Shown: positions 55,988 through 64,000, numbered from the stretch's first letter. The stretch is 64,000 nucleotides of DNA from CAIMFV01 sp040757715 (GCA_040757715.1 JBFLWS010000013.1:1-64000); one strand, 5' to 3'. Notes: a model not told the origin generated them from the sequence alone. Numbers and translations are program-made.

Positions 55988-56680
55988 ATGACCAAGATTG
56001 CAAAGCGCATCAAGGCCTGGACGGCCGACGTCAACAAGCTGCACGGCCTCGATGAGGCGGTGAAGACTGTGAAGGCCAACGCCAAGGCCAAGTTCGACGA
56101 ATCCATCGAGATCGCCATCAACCTGGGCGTCGATCCCCGTCACGCCGACCAGCAGGTCCGCGGCGTGGTCAATCTGCCCGCCGGCACCGGCAAGGACGTG
56201 AAGGTCGCCGTGTTCGCCCGTGGTCCCAAGGCTGACGAAGCCACCGCGGCGGGCGCCGAAGTGGTGGGCGCCGAGGACCTGGTGGAAAAGGTCCAGGGCG
56301 GCTTCATGGACTTCGACCGCGTCATCGCCACCCCGGACATGATGGCCCTGGTGGGCCGCCTCGGTAAGGTGCTCGGCCCGCGCGGCCTGATGCCGAACCC
56401 GAAGGTGGGCACCGTGACCATGAACGTCGGCCAGGCGGTGAAAGACGCCAAGGGCGGCGCCGTGGAGTTCCGCGTGGAAAAGGCCGGCATCGTGCACGCC
56501 GGCGTGGGCAAGGCCTCCTTCACCGAGGAAGCTCTCGCCACCAACATCCGCGCCCTGGTGGACGCCCTGAACCGGGCCAAGCCGTCGGGCGCCAAGGGCA
56601 CCTACATCAAGAAGATCTCGCTCTCGTCCACCATGGGACCGGGCGTGAAGGTCGACACCGGCTCGGTGGGCGCGCCGTAA
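55988..56680 (+). CDS. rplA: 50S ribosomal protein L1
   Basis: 230 aa. Conserved INLGVDPRHADQQVRGVVNL near residue 40 and GRLGKVLGPRGLMPNPKVGT near 125. Binds the 23S L1 stalk and, in characterised bacteria, its own mRNA leader to repress rplKA. A terminator follows, which separates rplKA from rplJL; these are usually adjacent but here lie 4.3 kb apart. Confidence 0.97.
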   Translation: MTKIAKRIKAWTADVNKLHGLDEAVKTVKANAKAKFDESIEIAINLGVDPRHADQQVRGVVNLPAGTGKDVKVAVFARGPKADEATAAGAEVVGAEDLVEKVQGGFMDFDRVIATPDMMALVGRLGKVLGPRGLMPNPKVGTVTMNVGQAVKDAKGGAVEFRVEKAGIVHAGVGKASFTEEALATNIRALVDALNRAKPSGAKGTYIKKISLSSTMGPGVKVDTGSVGAP

Positions 56681-56710
56681 GCGCCTACCGCTCTAAGCTG
56701 TGAAGATGGA

Positions 56711-56736
56711 AGGCGGGGCTTCGGCCTCGCCTTTTT
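56711..56736 (+). terminator. Rho-independent terminator after rplA
   Basis: 8-bp stem GGCGGGGC/GCCTCGCC with one G-T pair, TTCG loop, then a T-run (TTTTT at 56732-56736). Confidence 0.88.
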
Positions 56737-56782
56737 CTTTGCGCCGTGGATAATCCAAAATTCGCGAAGGTGGGAGTGCGGC

Positions 56783-57625
56783 GTGAAACGGGTCCTGGGC
56801 GTGATGGTGTTGGGGGCCGTGCTCGGCGGACTCGCCGGCTGCGGCAAGCCCAAGCCCGCGGCCAATGCTCAGGCCAATGTGATGGGACCCGGGGCGCCTC
56901 CGGGCATGACTCCGGGCGCCCCGCCGCCGGAGCTGGCCAATGGGGCAGGCCCCCCGCCGCCGCCAGACGCCCTGCCGCCGCTTGGCTCGTCTGATCTATT
57001 GCCCGCCTTCAAGGTCGCCTTCGGCCAGCCCGCGCCGGCCACGCTGGAGGTGGGCCGCGGCGATCAGCGCATGACGGTGAGCTTCGAGCCCGCCGGCTTC
57101 GTGCCCGTGGGGCCGGACGTGGTGGCCCTCATCTCCAAGGGGACCAATCGCGACACCTGCCACGCCTGCGGCGGCGCGCTCTCGATCCACTATCTGCACC
57201 GCACGCCCCAGGGGGTGGAGGTGGTGGGGGCCTGGACCGACGCCGTGCAGGGGGGCGAGTTCGGCGCTCCGCCGCGCTGGCGCACGCGGGGCGATCTATT
57301 CGAAAACGTGGCCCTGGTGGCTGAGAGCGCGGCCATGGCCCAGGGCTGCGCCGTCTCCGCTGAGGACCTGGTCGAGCTGACGCCTCAGGGGCCGATCCTG
57401 CGCGCTGAGAACATCCCCACCGGCATGAGCAACAAGGCCATGGGCCCGGCCGCGCCGCAGGACATGGGCGTGCAGGACTATCGCGGCCGCATCGTCTCCG
57501 CCGACAAGGGCAAGACCTTCACCGTGAACTATTTCGGCAGCTACACCGGCTCGGCCCAGTGGGCCCGCGCCTCGGGCCAGGACCGCTACACGCCCCCGCA
57601 GGAGCCCAAGCGGCCCTGGTGCTGA
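56783..57625 (+). CDS. Putative lipoprotein, unknown
   Basis: 280 aa. Lipobox LAGC gives a lipidated Cys at about residue 20 (VLGAVLGGLAGCGK), then a Pro/Gly-rich linker (about 21-75) and a globular domain with a CHACGG motif near residue 125 and a YFGSYTG strand near the end. The CHACGG pair could bind metal or form a disulfide. GTG start with GGGAG upstream. No family recognised. Inserted between rplA and rplJ. Confidence 0.7.
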   Translation: MKRVLGVMVLGAVLGGLAGCGKPKPAANAQANVMGPGAPPGMTPGAPPPELANGAGPPPPPDALPPLGSSDLLPAFKVAFGQPAPATLEVGRGDQRMTVSFEPAGFVPVGPDVVALISKGTNRDTCHACGGALSIHYLHRTPQGVEVVGAWTDAVQGGEFGAPPRWRTRGDLFENVALVAESAAMAQGCAVSAEDLVELTPQGPILRAENIPTGMSNKAMGPAAPQDMGVQDYRGRIVSADKGKTFTVNYFGSYTGSAQWARASGQDRYTPPQEPKRPWC

Positions 57626-57643
57626 AGTAGGCTAGGCGCCCAT

Positions 57644-59461
57644 TTAGGCGCCTTGGCTGGTGATCCAGTTATGGATCACCGAGTCCATCACCTCCAGCGG
57701 CGCGGCGCCGTTGAGCAGGCCGGCGTCGTGGAACTTGCGGATGTCGAAGCGCGCGCCCAGGCGTTGCTTGGCTTCCTCGCGCAGCTTCAGCCATTCCAGC
57801 TTGCCCAGCATGTAGCTGCAGGCCTGGCCCGGCCACACGCAATAGCGCTCGATCTCGGTGATGGTGGCCGATTCCTTGTCGCCGATGGCCTCCATCATGT
57901 AGCGAATGGCCTTCTCCCGCGACCAGCGCAGGTGGTGCATGCCAGTGTCCACCACCAGCCGCACGCCGCGGAAACAGGCGTCGTGCAGATAGCCGATGCG
58001 GCCCCAGGGATCGTTGTCGTAGAGCCCCATCTCGTCGGCCAGCTGTTCGGCGTAGAGCGCCCAGCCCTCGATATAGCCGGAATAGAAGGACAGCCGGCAG
58101 ATCATCGGGATGTCGGCCTCCTGCTGCAGGCTGCCTTGCAGGTGATGGCCAGGGATGGATTCGTGATAGGTGAGGGTGGGCAAGGTCCAGCTCGGGACCT
58201 CGGCCGTGTCGCGCAGATTGATGTAGTAGGCGCCGGGCCGTGAGCCATCGAGCGCGCCTGGATTGTAATAGCCGCCCGGCGAGCCCGCCTCGATATATTG
58301 CGGCACGCGTTTGATCTCGACCTTGGCCTTGGGCAGGGTCCCGAAATACTGCGGCAGCTTGGCCTGCACCACCTTCACCTTGGCGTTCAGGTCCGAGAGA
58401 AGCTTCGCCTTGCCCTCGTCGGTGTTGGGGTAGCGGAAGCGCGGATCGTCGTACATGTGAGCCAGGCGCTCGCCCACCGTGCCCTGGGTCAGGCCCTGCG
58501 CCTTCATCAGCGCGTCCATGCGGGCGGTGAGGCTGGCTACCATGTCGAGGCCGATCTTGTGGATCTCCTCGGCATTGCGGCTGGAGGTGGTCCAGTTCAC
58601 CAGCGAGGCTTGGTAATAGGCCTCGCCGTCGGGCAGGCGCCAGCAGCCGGCCTCGTGCGTGGCCTTGGCGCGCAGGGACTCGGCGAGGGCGATCTGCCGG
58701 TCGAGGGCCGGGCGGATCTTCTCTTCATAGGTCTTGGCGGCGGGCGTGGCCCAATCCCCAGCGATCTTCTTCTCACCGGTGCGGCGCAGCAGCGACTGCA
58801 CCAGCACCACCTTGCCGGCCGGGGTGTCGCGCAGGGCCTTCAGCTGGGCGATGGTCTTGTCGAGCACGAAGTCGGGGCCGACGACGCCGAGGCCGGAGTC
58901 ATGGCGCGCCTGCTCGCTGTCCTGGTCGATGGCCGTGGCTACCGCGTCGAGACGAGCGAGATAGGCGTCGGCGTCGGCCTTGGTCTCGATGCCGTGCTGG
59001 GAATCGAGGAAGTCCGGCAGGTCGTGATAGGCGCCCTGCAACTGGTTCAGCACATAGGGCGCGCCCGCCCCGCCGCCGGCGTAGGGGAAGCGACGCCCGG
59101 CCTCCACCTGATTGGCGAGGCCGAAGCGCACCATGTCGAAATGGATGCGGTCGGCAGCCGAAAGCCCGGCGGTTCCGAAGCCGTCGAGGGCCTTTAGCTG
59201 CGCTTCGTTGAGGGCGATGTTCTTGGCCGCGGCCGCGAGGGATCGATCGCCGAGCTGGGACTTCTGATAGGCGCGCTCGCCGGTGTCGAGGCCGAGCGAG
59301 GTGACCCCTTCGGGCGACAGGTCCAGGCCCTCCTTCACGAAGCGGTCGAACAGGGCGTTCAGCGCGGTGTGACGGTCGCCCGCCTCGGGCGCGGCGGCGA
59401 AGACCGGAGCGGGGGCGGCGAGCACGGCGGCGGCGGCCAGAAGACGACGGCGATCGATCAT
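57644..59461 (-). CDS. DUF885 family metallopeptidase, exported
   Basis: 605 aa. The leader (MIDRRRLLAAAAVLAAPAPV, cut near FAA) suggests Tat or Sec export. The zinc motif is YHESIPGHHLQ, with E later in YIEGWALYAEQLADEMG, as in M3-like DUF885 peptidases. Substrate unknown; periplasmic peptide turnover is likely. ATG 59461; the frame to 59692 is spurious. Convergent with the lipoprotein gene (18-nt gap). Confidence 0.86.
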   Translation of the reverse strand: MIDRRRLLAAAAVLAAPAPVFAAAPEAGDRHTALNALFDRFVKEGLDLSPEGVTSLGLDTGERAYQKSQLGDRSLAAAAKNIALNEAQLKALDGFGTAGLSAADRIHFDMVRFGLANQVEAGRRFPYAGGGAGAPYVLNQLQGAYHDLPDFLDSQHGIETKADADAYLARLDAVATAIDQDSEQARHDSGLGVVGPDFVLDKTIAQLKALRDTPAGKVVLVQSLLRRTGEKKIAGDWATPAAKTYEEKIRPALDRQIALAESLRAKATHEAGCWRLPDGEAYYQASLVNWTTSSRNAEEIHKIGLDMVASLTARMDALMKAQGLTQGTVGERLAHMYDDPRFRYPNTDEGKAKLLSDLNAKVKVVQAKLPQYFGTLPKAKVEIKRVPQYIEAGSPGGYYNPGALDGSRPGAYYINLRDTAEVPSWTLPTLTYHESIPGHHLQGSLQQEADIPMICRLSFYSGYIEGWALYAEQLADEMGLYDNDPWGRIGYLHDACFRGVRLVVDTGMHHLRWSREKAIRYMMEAIGDKESATITEIERYCVWPGQACSYMLGKLEWLKLREEAKQRLGARFDIRKFHDAGLLNGAAPLEVMDSVIHNWITSQGA

Positions 59462-59610
59462 GGGAAGTCCTGCAAGCGTTTTGCAAGGACTAGGTCGGGT
59501 TTCCTGACCGCTCAAGTTAAGGATTGTCCATGCGGGGGGTGCGAGTTCTGGAACTTCTGCCACCGTGCTAATTTCAGAGCCGCTAGCGCGGTGGACGTTG
59601 GGGGATCGAT

Positions 59611-59760
59611 ATGGCTCAGTCGATGGAAGATGCGGATCAGATCCCGGAGGCGCTTCCGAGCGCGCCGTTTCAACTTCAGGCGTTGCTCGCACAGATCAGC
59701 GACAACAACCGGCATGACGAGATCGACTTTGGCGAGTCCGTTGGGGACGAGCGCTTCTGA
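59611..59760 (+). CDS. MazE-like antitoxin relic (49 aa)
   Basis: 49 aa: MAQSMEDADQIPEALPSAPF then QLQALLAQISDNNRHDEIDF and GESVGDERF. The last 30 residues are the toxin-binding tail of MazE/PemI antitoxins (LxxLLAxIxxxNRHxEIDxG). The N-terminus keeps only an IPEAL stub of the AbrB DNA-binding domain; about 40 residues are missing. GGGGGA lies 5 nt before the ATG. No MazF-type gene follows. So either a decayed antitoxin or a free anti-toxin peptide. Confidence 0.55.
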   Translation: MAQSMEDADQIPEALPSAPFQLQALLAQISDNNRHDEIDFGESVGDERF

Positions 59761-59807
59761 ATGAGCTATTGAATTGTGCCAAGGCTTTAAAGGATTGAGC
59801 TTCGAGC

Positions 59808-60227
59808 TCACCGGGGCGTTTTGCCCAATCGGTTTGGGCGATGTCCTATTGGAACTGTTGCATCCGGCAAATATGATGCCTGTGAAGGCGGAGAGTATAT
59901 TTTATTCTTAATGTCGGTTAGTTGATTTCCAATTAGCCACCAAATTAGCGTCGCGCAGGCTGGTATTAATACGGCGGCTGCGACGGCGAACCCTTCAGCC
60001 CAGTTCAGCTTTTTTCGCAAATCATCGACGTGAGAATTGAGCAATTTGACATCGTCGATGACCCTGTCTGTTTTTGCTGACAGCGCGCTCAATTCTTTTT
60101 GGATTTCAATTAGGCTCTGGATGACGTGCGATGGCTCGTAACTCGGCGGACCGGCCGAGGGCACAATTGGTGAATCTGATGGGCTTTCGCGGCCCGAGCG
60201 ACCTTTTGGACCTTGTGTGGCGGTCAT
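59808..60227 (-). CDS. Coiled-coil single-pass membrane protein
   Basis: 139 aa. Ser/Pro-rich N-terminus (1-35), coiled coil about 45-80 (IEIQKELSALSAKTDRVIDD, then VKLLNSHVDDLRKK), one membrane helix about 83-104 (FAVAAAVLIPACATLIWWLI), and a short polar tail. No family recognised. ATG 60227 overlaps the stop of the upstream 90-aa gene (ATGA), so the two are coupled. The region is clearly more AT-rich than the ribosomal genes beside it, which suggests horizontal gain. Confidence 0.65.
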   Translation of the reverse strand: MTATQGPKGRSGRESPSDSPIVPSAGPPSYEPSHVIQSLIEIQKELSALSAKTDRVIDDVKLLNSHVDDLRKKLNWAEGFAVAAAVLIPACATLIWWLIGNQLTDIKNKIYSPPSQASYLPDATVPIGHRPNRLGKTPR

Positions 60228-60496
60228 GTCGGCGCCTTTGGCCAGTGCACCTTCAACCATTCCCACAAATCATTTTCGGCGCGGCCACTATATCCATTTA
60301 TCGAAACCACTAGTCCCGTTCCGACATTTGGTTCGCCGCGTATGCCGACCCGATCCGCAATTTCGTTTGACGTTGCGGGGGCGTCAACAATCCAGGTGTC
60401 CGAGCGTAATTCATAGAAGGAGTCTTTGAAGCCTTCTTTGACCTTTTCTCGTACGGCGGTCGGATCGCGTTTCGCGATAACGACAAAAAGGGGCAT
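60224..60496 (-). CDS. Small Cas2/SinR-like alpha-beta protein
   Basis: 90 aa. Predicted order beta-alpha-beta-beta-alpha-beta: PLFVVIAKR strand, VREKVKEGF helix, FYELRSDTWIVDAP strand pair, TSNEIADRVGI helix, TGLVVSINGYSGRA strand and a WEWLKVHW end. This resembles the single-domain ferredoxin-like SinR/Cas2 group (inference from layout; no Cas gene or repeat array is near). First gene of a coupled pair with a coiled-coil membrane protein. Confidence 0.55.
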   Translation of the reverse strand: MPLFVVIAKRDPTAVREKVKEGFKDSFYELRSDTWIVDAPATSNEIADRVGIRGEPNVGTGLVVSINGYSGRAENDLWEWLKVHWPKAPT

Positions 60497-60670
60497 TGGA
60501 CGGCTTCCGAACGGAGGGAGCGGGCTCTTCTGGCTTCAGGTAGGAGTTATAATGATAACATGAAGCGGCTGTTTCGCCCGCCGATCATTAAAAAATGCCG
60601 TAGCCCACCTATCGTTCCCTCAGCAAGCCTAGAATCGCCAAGGACGATTTAAGGCCCAGCTTCCCCCGCC

Positions 60671-60698
60671 TTGCCTTTCCAGCGCGTTCCTGTATAGA
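60671..60698 (+). promoter_or_regulatory. rplJL promoter candidate
   Basis: TTGCCT (60671-60676), 16-nt spacer, TATAGA (60693-60698). It gives a leader of about 270 nt before rplJ. The bases 60497-60670 show no gene. Confidence 0.55.
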
Positions 60699-60704
60699 CG
60701 CGCC

Positions 60705-60973
60705 CTTCGACGCAGACTCGCCGCAAGGCGCGCCTCGTCGCCTGTCCGAGAACCGCGGGGCCTAGGCCTCAAAACTCTCACCGCGGGGAGACGGGGATGC
60801 ACCAATTGGATCGGCCAACGGACGCCCCGGCGTCCGGCGACAGCCGTTCTGTGACGCCTCCTCATCGGTACAGGACTTAAGGCCGCAAGGTCGAGCGCCT
60901 TCGTGCGCGCGGCTTGGCGGCCGACGGGCGGTCGGATGGTCCGGTCGCTCGAGTTCACGTAACGGAGACCGCA
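60705..60973 (+). promoter_or_regulatory. rplJ 5' leader, possible L10 autoregulatory element
   Basis: About 270 nt of untranslated, GC-rich sequence with several possible stems (for example GCGGGGAGACGGG around 60783-60795). In well-studied bacteria L10-L12 complex binds such a leader to repress rplJL. A leader of this length and position fits, but the fold was not computed. Confidence 0.4.
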
Positions 60974-61489
60974 ATGGACCGCGCACAGAAGGCCCAGGCG
61001 ATCGAAGACCTCAAGGAAGTCTTCGCTGGCGCCGGGGCTGTCGTCGTGACCCACTACATGGGTCTGACCGTTGCGGAAATGACGGACCTGCGTGGTCGCC
61101 TCCGCAAGGAAGGCGCTACGCTGCAGGTGGTGAAGAACACTCTGGCTCAGAAGGCCATGGGCGACACGCAGTCGGACGCAGCGCACGCGCTGTTCACCGG
61201 CCCGGTGGCCATCGCCTTCGCGCCGGACCCGGTCTCCGCCGCCAAGGTCGTGGTCGAGTACGCCAAGACGAACGAGAAGTTCTCGGTCATTGGCGCGATC
61301 ATGGACCAGACGGTGCTGGATGCGACGGGCGTGGGCGCTTTGGCGACCCTGCCGTCCCTCGACCAGCTCCGCGCTCAGATCCTCGGCCTTCTCAATGCGC
61401 CGGCGACCAAGGTCGCGGGCGTGCTGCAGGCGCCGGCGGGTCAATTGGCGCGGGTGTTCAACGCCTACGCCACCAAGGACGCCGCCTGA
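60974..61489 (+). CDS. rplJ: 50S ribosomal protein L10
   Basis: 171 aa. N-terminal KAQAIEDLKEVFAGAGAVVV and YMGLTVAEMTDLRGRLRKEG bind 23S rRNA; the C-terminal helix holds L7/L12 dimers. ATG 60974 after GGAGACC; the frame from 60914 is leader. Followed by rplL after 63 nt. Confidence 0.97.
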   Translation: MDRAQKAQAIEDLKEVFAGAGAVVVTHYMGLTVAEMTDLRGRLRKEGATLQVVKNTLAQKAMGDTQSDAAHALFTGPVAIAFAPDPVSAAKVVVEYAKTNEKFSVIGAIMDQTVLDATGVGALATLPSLDQLRAQILGLLNAPATKVAGVLQAPAGQLARVFNAYATKDAA

Positions 61490-61552
61490 GCCGGCAAGCC
61501 GACATTCCGCAACTCCTCGAACCTCACCTGATCCGAAAGAAGGACCGCCATC

Positions 61553-61939
61553 ATGGCCGATCTCTCCAAGCTCGTTGAAGAGCTTTCCGCCCTCACCGTT
61601 CTCGAAGCCGCCGAACTCTCCAAGCTCCTGGAAGAGAAGTGGGGCGTTTCCGCCGCCGCGCCGGTGGCCGTGGCCGCCCTGCCGGCCGGCGGCGCCGCCG
61701 CCGCCGCTGAGCCGGTGGAAGAACAAACCGAATTCACCGTCGTGCTGGTCAACGGCGGCGACAAGAAGATCAACGTCATCAAGGAAGTCCGCGGCGTCCG
61801 TTCGGACCTCGGCCTGAAGGAAGCCAAGGACCTGGTGGAAGGCGCGCCGCAGAACGTCGTCGAGAACGTCTCCAAGCAGCAAGCCGAAGAAGTCAAGAAG
61901 AAGCTGGAAGAAGCCGGCGCCAAGGTCGAAATCAAGTAA
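61553..61939 (+). CDS. rplL: 50S ribosomal protein L7/L12
   Basis: 128 aa. N-terminal dimerisation helices (LEAAELSKLLEEKWGVSAAA), Ala/Gly hinge (about 43-55) and the factor-binding C-terminal domain (KKINVIKEVRGVRSDLGLKE). Multi-copy stalk protein. A terminator directly follows, so rpoBC are not in this transcript. Confidence 0.97.
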   Translation: MADLSKLVEELSALTVLEAAELSKLLEEKWGVSAAAPVAVAALPAGGAAAAAEPVEEQTEFTVVLVNGGDKKINVIKEVRGVRSDLGLKEAKDLVEGAPQNVVENVSKQQAEEVKKKLEEAGAKVEIK

Positions 61940-61967
61940 GACCTTACGGCTCAACAGCTGTGATTTG

Positions 61968-61999
61968 CGGGCTCGGAGGGCGACCTCCGGGCCCGTTTT
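61968..61999 (+). terminator. Rho-independent terminator after rplL
   Basis: 12-bp stem CGGGCTCGGAGG/CCTCCGGGCCCG (one G-T type mismatch), 4-nt loop, then TTTTC. Confidence 0.88.
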
Positions 62000-62059
62000 C
62001 GTTGTCATGCGCTGGTTCGAAAAGTGGGTTACCCTGGACCTCACGTGAGCGAGGGCGTC

Positions 62060-62551
62060 ATGGCCAGTTTCGATCCGTTTTCTCTTTCGTCCACCGACCA
62101 GATTCAGGCGACGGCCGCCATCGTCGGCGCGGTTATGAGCGCCGCCACCGCCGGCATTGCACTGCTGGTGTTCGTGGAGGCTCGCTCGATCCGCAAAATC
62201 GAATGGTTTTCCAAATCGCTGGACAATTGGCAGGCGTTCAATCGCTTGCTGATCGACGCGGATTACGCCGATCGTTGGGCGTTGATTGCCGATGGCGCGG
62301 TGGACTGGGAAGATATAACTAGGAATGATATGTCATTTATATATAGTTTTTTGAATATTCTGATTTTTGAATTCAATGCACAGCGGCGTGGCGTGTTGGA
62401 GCGCTGGTACGCGACAGACTCTATATTTGCTAATATTCTGTATTTTAAGCACATCTGGCCCGAGTTGTACGCGCACTTGCGCCGTGACGGCTGGCCCAAG
62501 CTCTTCCTGAAGCACGCTGACGCCGCCATCCGGCGCGATGGAGCGAACTAA
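62060..62551 (+). CDS. Unknown small membrane protein
   Basis: 163 aa. One membrane helix about residues 15-37 (ATAAIVGAVMSAATAGIALL), then a charged helical cytosolic domain (RSIRKIEWFSKSLDNWQAFN). The centre (62310-62400) is very AT-rich compared with its ends, a sign of foreign origin. GAGGGCGTC lies before ATG 62060. Similar in layout to DUF4760-type proteins, but no motif confirms it. It lies between rplL and glpK where rpoB is often found; convergent 4-nt overlap with glpK. Confidence 0.6.
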   Translation: MASFDPFSLSSTDQIQATAAIVGAVMSAATAGIALLVFVEARSIRKIEWFSKSLDNWQAFNRLLIDADYADRWALIADGAVDWEDITRNDMSFIYSFLNILIFEFNAQRRGVLERWYATDSIFANILYFKHIWPELYAHLRRDGWPKLFLKHADAAIRRDGAN

Positions 62552-64000
62552 CCCTCCGTCGTTGACAGCGCCGCGCGCACGGCCCGGCGCCAGGCCTCCA
62601 GCTTGTGCGCGCGCTCGGCGTCCTGCATCTGCGGGGTGAAGCGCCGGTCGAGACGCCAGCGGTCGGCGAACACGGCGGGCTCGGGATAGACCCCGGCGGC
62701 GAGGCCGGCGAGATAGGCGGCTCCCAGCGCCGTGGTCTCGGTGACCTCCGGCCGGTCCACCGGCGCGTTCACCAGGTCAGCCAGGCGCTGCAGGGTGAAG
62801 TCCGAGGCCGCCATGCCGCCATCGACCCGCAGCACGGTTTGGGCCGCCCCGGTCCAGTCGGCGCGGATGGCGGTGAGCAGGTCGTTGGTCTGGAAGCACA
62901 CCGATTCCAGCGCCGCCCGCATCAACTCTCGCGGGCCGGTGTTGCGGGTGAGGCCAAAGAGGGCGCCACGCACCTCGGCGTTCCAATAGGGCGCCCCCAG
63001 CCCGACGAAGGCCGGCACCAGGATCACGTCCTGCGCCGGGTCGGCCAGCGCCGCCAGCGGCCCCGACTGGGACGCGCTTTCCAGCACGCCAAGCCCGTCG
63101 CGCAGCCACTGCACCGCCGCCCCGGCCACGAAGATCGAGCCCTCCAGCGCATAGGTGCGCTGGCCGGCCAGCTGATAGGCCACAGTGGTGAGGAGGCGGT
63201 TGTTCGACACCACGGGCTCGGGTCCGGTGTTCACCAGGGCGAAGCAGCCGGTGCCGTAGGTGGCCTTCATGGTGCCTGGCTGGAAACAGGCCTGGCCGAT
63301 CATGGCCGCCTGCTGATCCCCCGCCACGCCGCGGATGGCAACGGCGGCCCCAAGGTGGCTCGCCTCCGCCACACCGAAGTCGCCGGCGCAGTCGCGCACC
63401 TGCGGCAACATGGCCCGCGGCACGCGGAAAAGGCTGAGCAGGCGCTCGTCCCATTCGCCGGTGCGGATGTTGTAGAGCTGGGTGCGCGAGGCGTTGGTGG
63501 CGTCGGTGGCGTGGGTCTTGCCGCCGGTGAGCTTCCAGATCAGCCAGGAATCCACCGTGCCGAAACAAAGCTCGCCGCGCTCGGCCCGCGCCCGCGCGCC
63601 CGGAACCTGGTCGAGGATCCACGCGGCCTTGGTGGCGGAGAAGTAGGGGTCCAGGAGGAGGCCGGTGCGCGCCGCCACGTCCGCCTCCTCGCCCGTCGCG
63701 CGCAGGGCCTGGCACAGGTCGGCGGTGCGGCGGTCCTGCCAGACGATGGCCCGGTGGATGGCCTCGCCGGTGGCGCGGTCCCACACCACCACCGTTTCGC
63801 GCTGATTGGTGACGCCGATGGCGGCGAGGTCGCGGGCCTCGATCCCGGCAGCCTTCAAGGCGTCGCGGCAGGCGGCGAGGGTGGTGCTCCACAGGTCTTC
63901 GGCCTCATGCTCCACCCAGCCCGAGGCCGGAAAGTGCTGGGCGAACTCGTACTGGCCGACGCCGCGCACGCTGGCGGCTTCGTCGAACACGAGGGCGCGC
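62548..64000 (-). CDS. glpK: Glycerol kinase (5' end outside window)
   Basis: At least 480 aa; the N-terminal strand with the ALDQGTTSSR phosphate loop lies beyond 64000. Seen: HFPASGWVEHEAEDLW, GVTNQRETVVVWDRATG, IVWQDRRTADLC, DSWLIWKLTGGKTHATDATN, and DGGMAASDFTLQRLADL. It phosphorylates glycerol to sn-glycerol-3-phosphate with ATP. FGGY family; FBP/EIIA allosteric control as in E. coli cannot be judged. Confidence 0.95.
   Translation of the reverse strand, partial: RALVFDEAASVRGVGQYEFAQHFPASGWVEHEAEDLWSTTLAACRDALKAAGIEARDLAAIGVTNQRETVVVWDRATGEAIHRAIVWQDRRTADLCQALRATGEEADVAARTGLLLDPYFSATKAAWILDQVPGARARAERGELCFGTVDSWLIWKLTGGKTHATDATNASRTQLYNIRTGEWDERLLSLFRVPRAMLPQVRDCAGDFGVAEASHLGAAVAIRGVAGDQQAAMIGQACFQPGTMKATYGTGCFALVNTGPEPVVSNNRLLTTVAYQLAGQRTYALEGSIFVAGAAVQWLRDGLGVLESASQSGPLAALADPAQDVILVPAFVGLGAPYWNAEVRGALFGLTRNTGPRELMRAALESVCFQTNDLLTAIRADWTGAAQTVLRVDGGMAASDFTLQRLADLVNAPVDRPEVTETTALGAAYLAGLAAGVYPEPAVFADRWRLDRRFTPQMQDAERAHKLEAWRRAVRAALSTTEG

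Noticed and set aside
59512..59811. 99-aa minus-strand ORF across the MazE relic
   Set aside because: Antisense to a better supported ORF, with no family similarity and no Shine-Dalgarno.
62014..62032. Fifth copy of the palindromic repeat (TTCGAAAAGTGGGTTACC)
   Set aside because: Only the left half of the core is present and no complementary arm follows; may be a degenerate remnant.

Overview
The window is high-GC DNA of an alphaproteobacterium, most likely a member of the Caulobacterales (Caulobacter/Phenylobacterium-like). This is inferred from three things. The rRNA operon tail has the alphaproteobacterial order 23S-5S-tRNA-fMet. The gene blocks tRNA-Trp-secE-nusG-rplKA, rplJL and gph/glmU-rpiA-gor are present. 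The accessory gene content also fits (split methylmalonyl-CoA mutase, DmeRF, TAT-exported sugar-polymer enzymes). No single marker fixes the genus.

Layout. 1-790: end of a ribosomal RNA operon. 0.9-3.8 kb: flavin hydroxylase with a divergent LysR regulator. 4.0-11.3 kb: soluble chemoreceptor, GT39 glycosyltransferase, RlmJ and several small conserved proteins; a LexA-like site precedes a very short ORF at 7.55 kb. 11.4-15.9 kb: methylmalonyl-CoA mutase operon, with a strongly acidic unknown protein coupled between its subunit genes. The propionyl-CoA carboxylase alpha subunit at 19.8 kb belongs to the same propionyl-CoA to succinyl-CoA route, and isovaleryl-CoA dehydrogenase (25.7 kb) and a MaoC-type hydratase (28.5 kb) also act on acyl-CoAs. 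17.2-19.7 kb: phage/GTA-like group (DUF2793 fibre-like protein, two small membrane proteins, holin-like protein). 21.8-25.7 kb: RusA-type resolvase, glycine-zipper protein, SDR, dispersed palindromic repeats and a 22-codon ORF behind an exceptionally strong ribosome binding site.

29.4-36.0 kb: a fucose-polymer island between tRNA-Val and a truncated higA remnant. It holds GH95 and GH29 alpha-L-fucosidases, an SGNH esterase, a TAT-exported CBM-like protein and a GNAT. A second copy of the CBM-like protein lies at 49.2 kb beside a polysaccharide deacetylase. That copy sits in a 3.2 kb module (with the DmeRF nickel/cobalt efflux operon) bounded by two copies of the 3' end of a MATE transporter gene. 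36.0-46.5 kb: housekeeping genes (GcvR-like, gph, glmU, rpiA, gor, O-antigen ligase, class II DAHP synthase, glycerate kinase, MATE).

49.8-54.0 kb: DUF429-like protein, two oxidoreductases and two PixA/AidA-family inclusion-body proteins. 54.4-62.0 kb: tRNA-Trp, secE, nusG, rplKA, a lipoprotein, a DUF885 peptidase, a MazE-like antitoxin relic, an AT-rich two-gene unit (Cas2/SinR-like small protein plus coiled-coil membrane protein), then rplJL. 62.0-64.0 kb: small membrane protein and glycerol kinase, which runs off the right edge.
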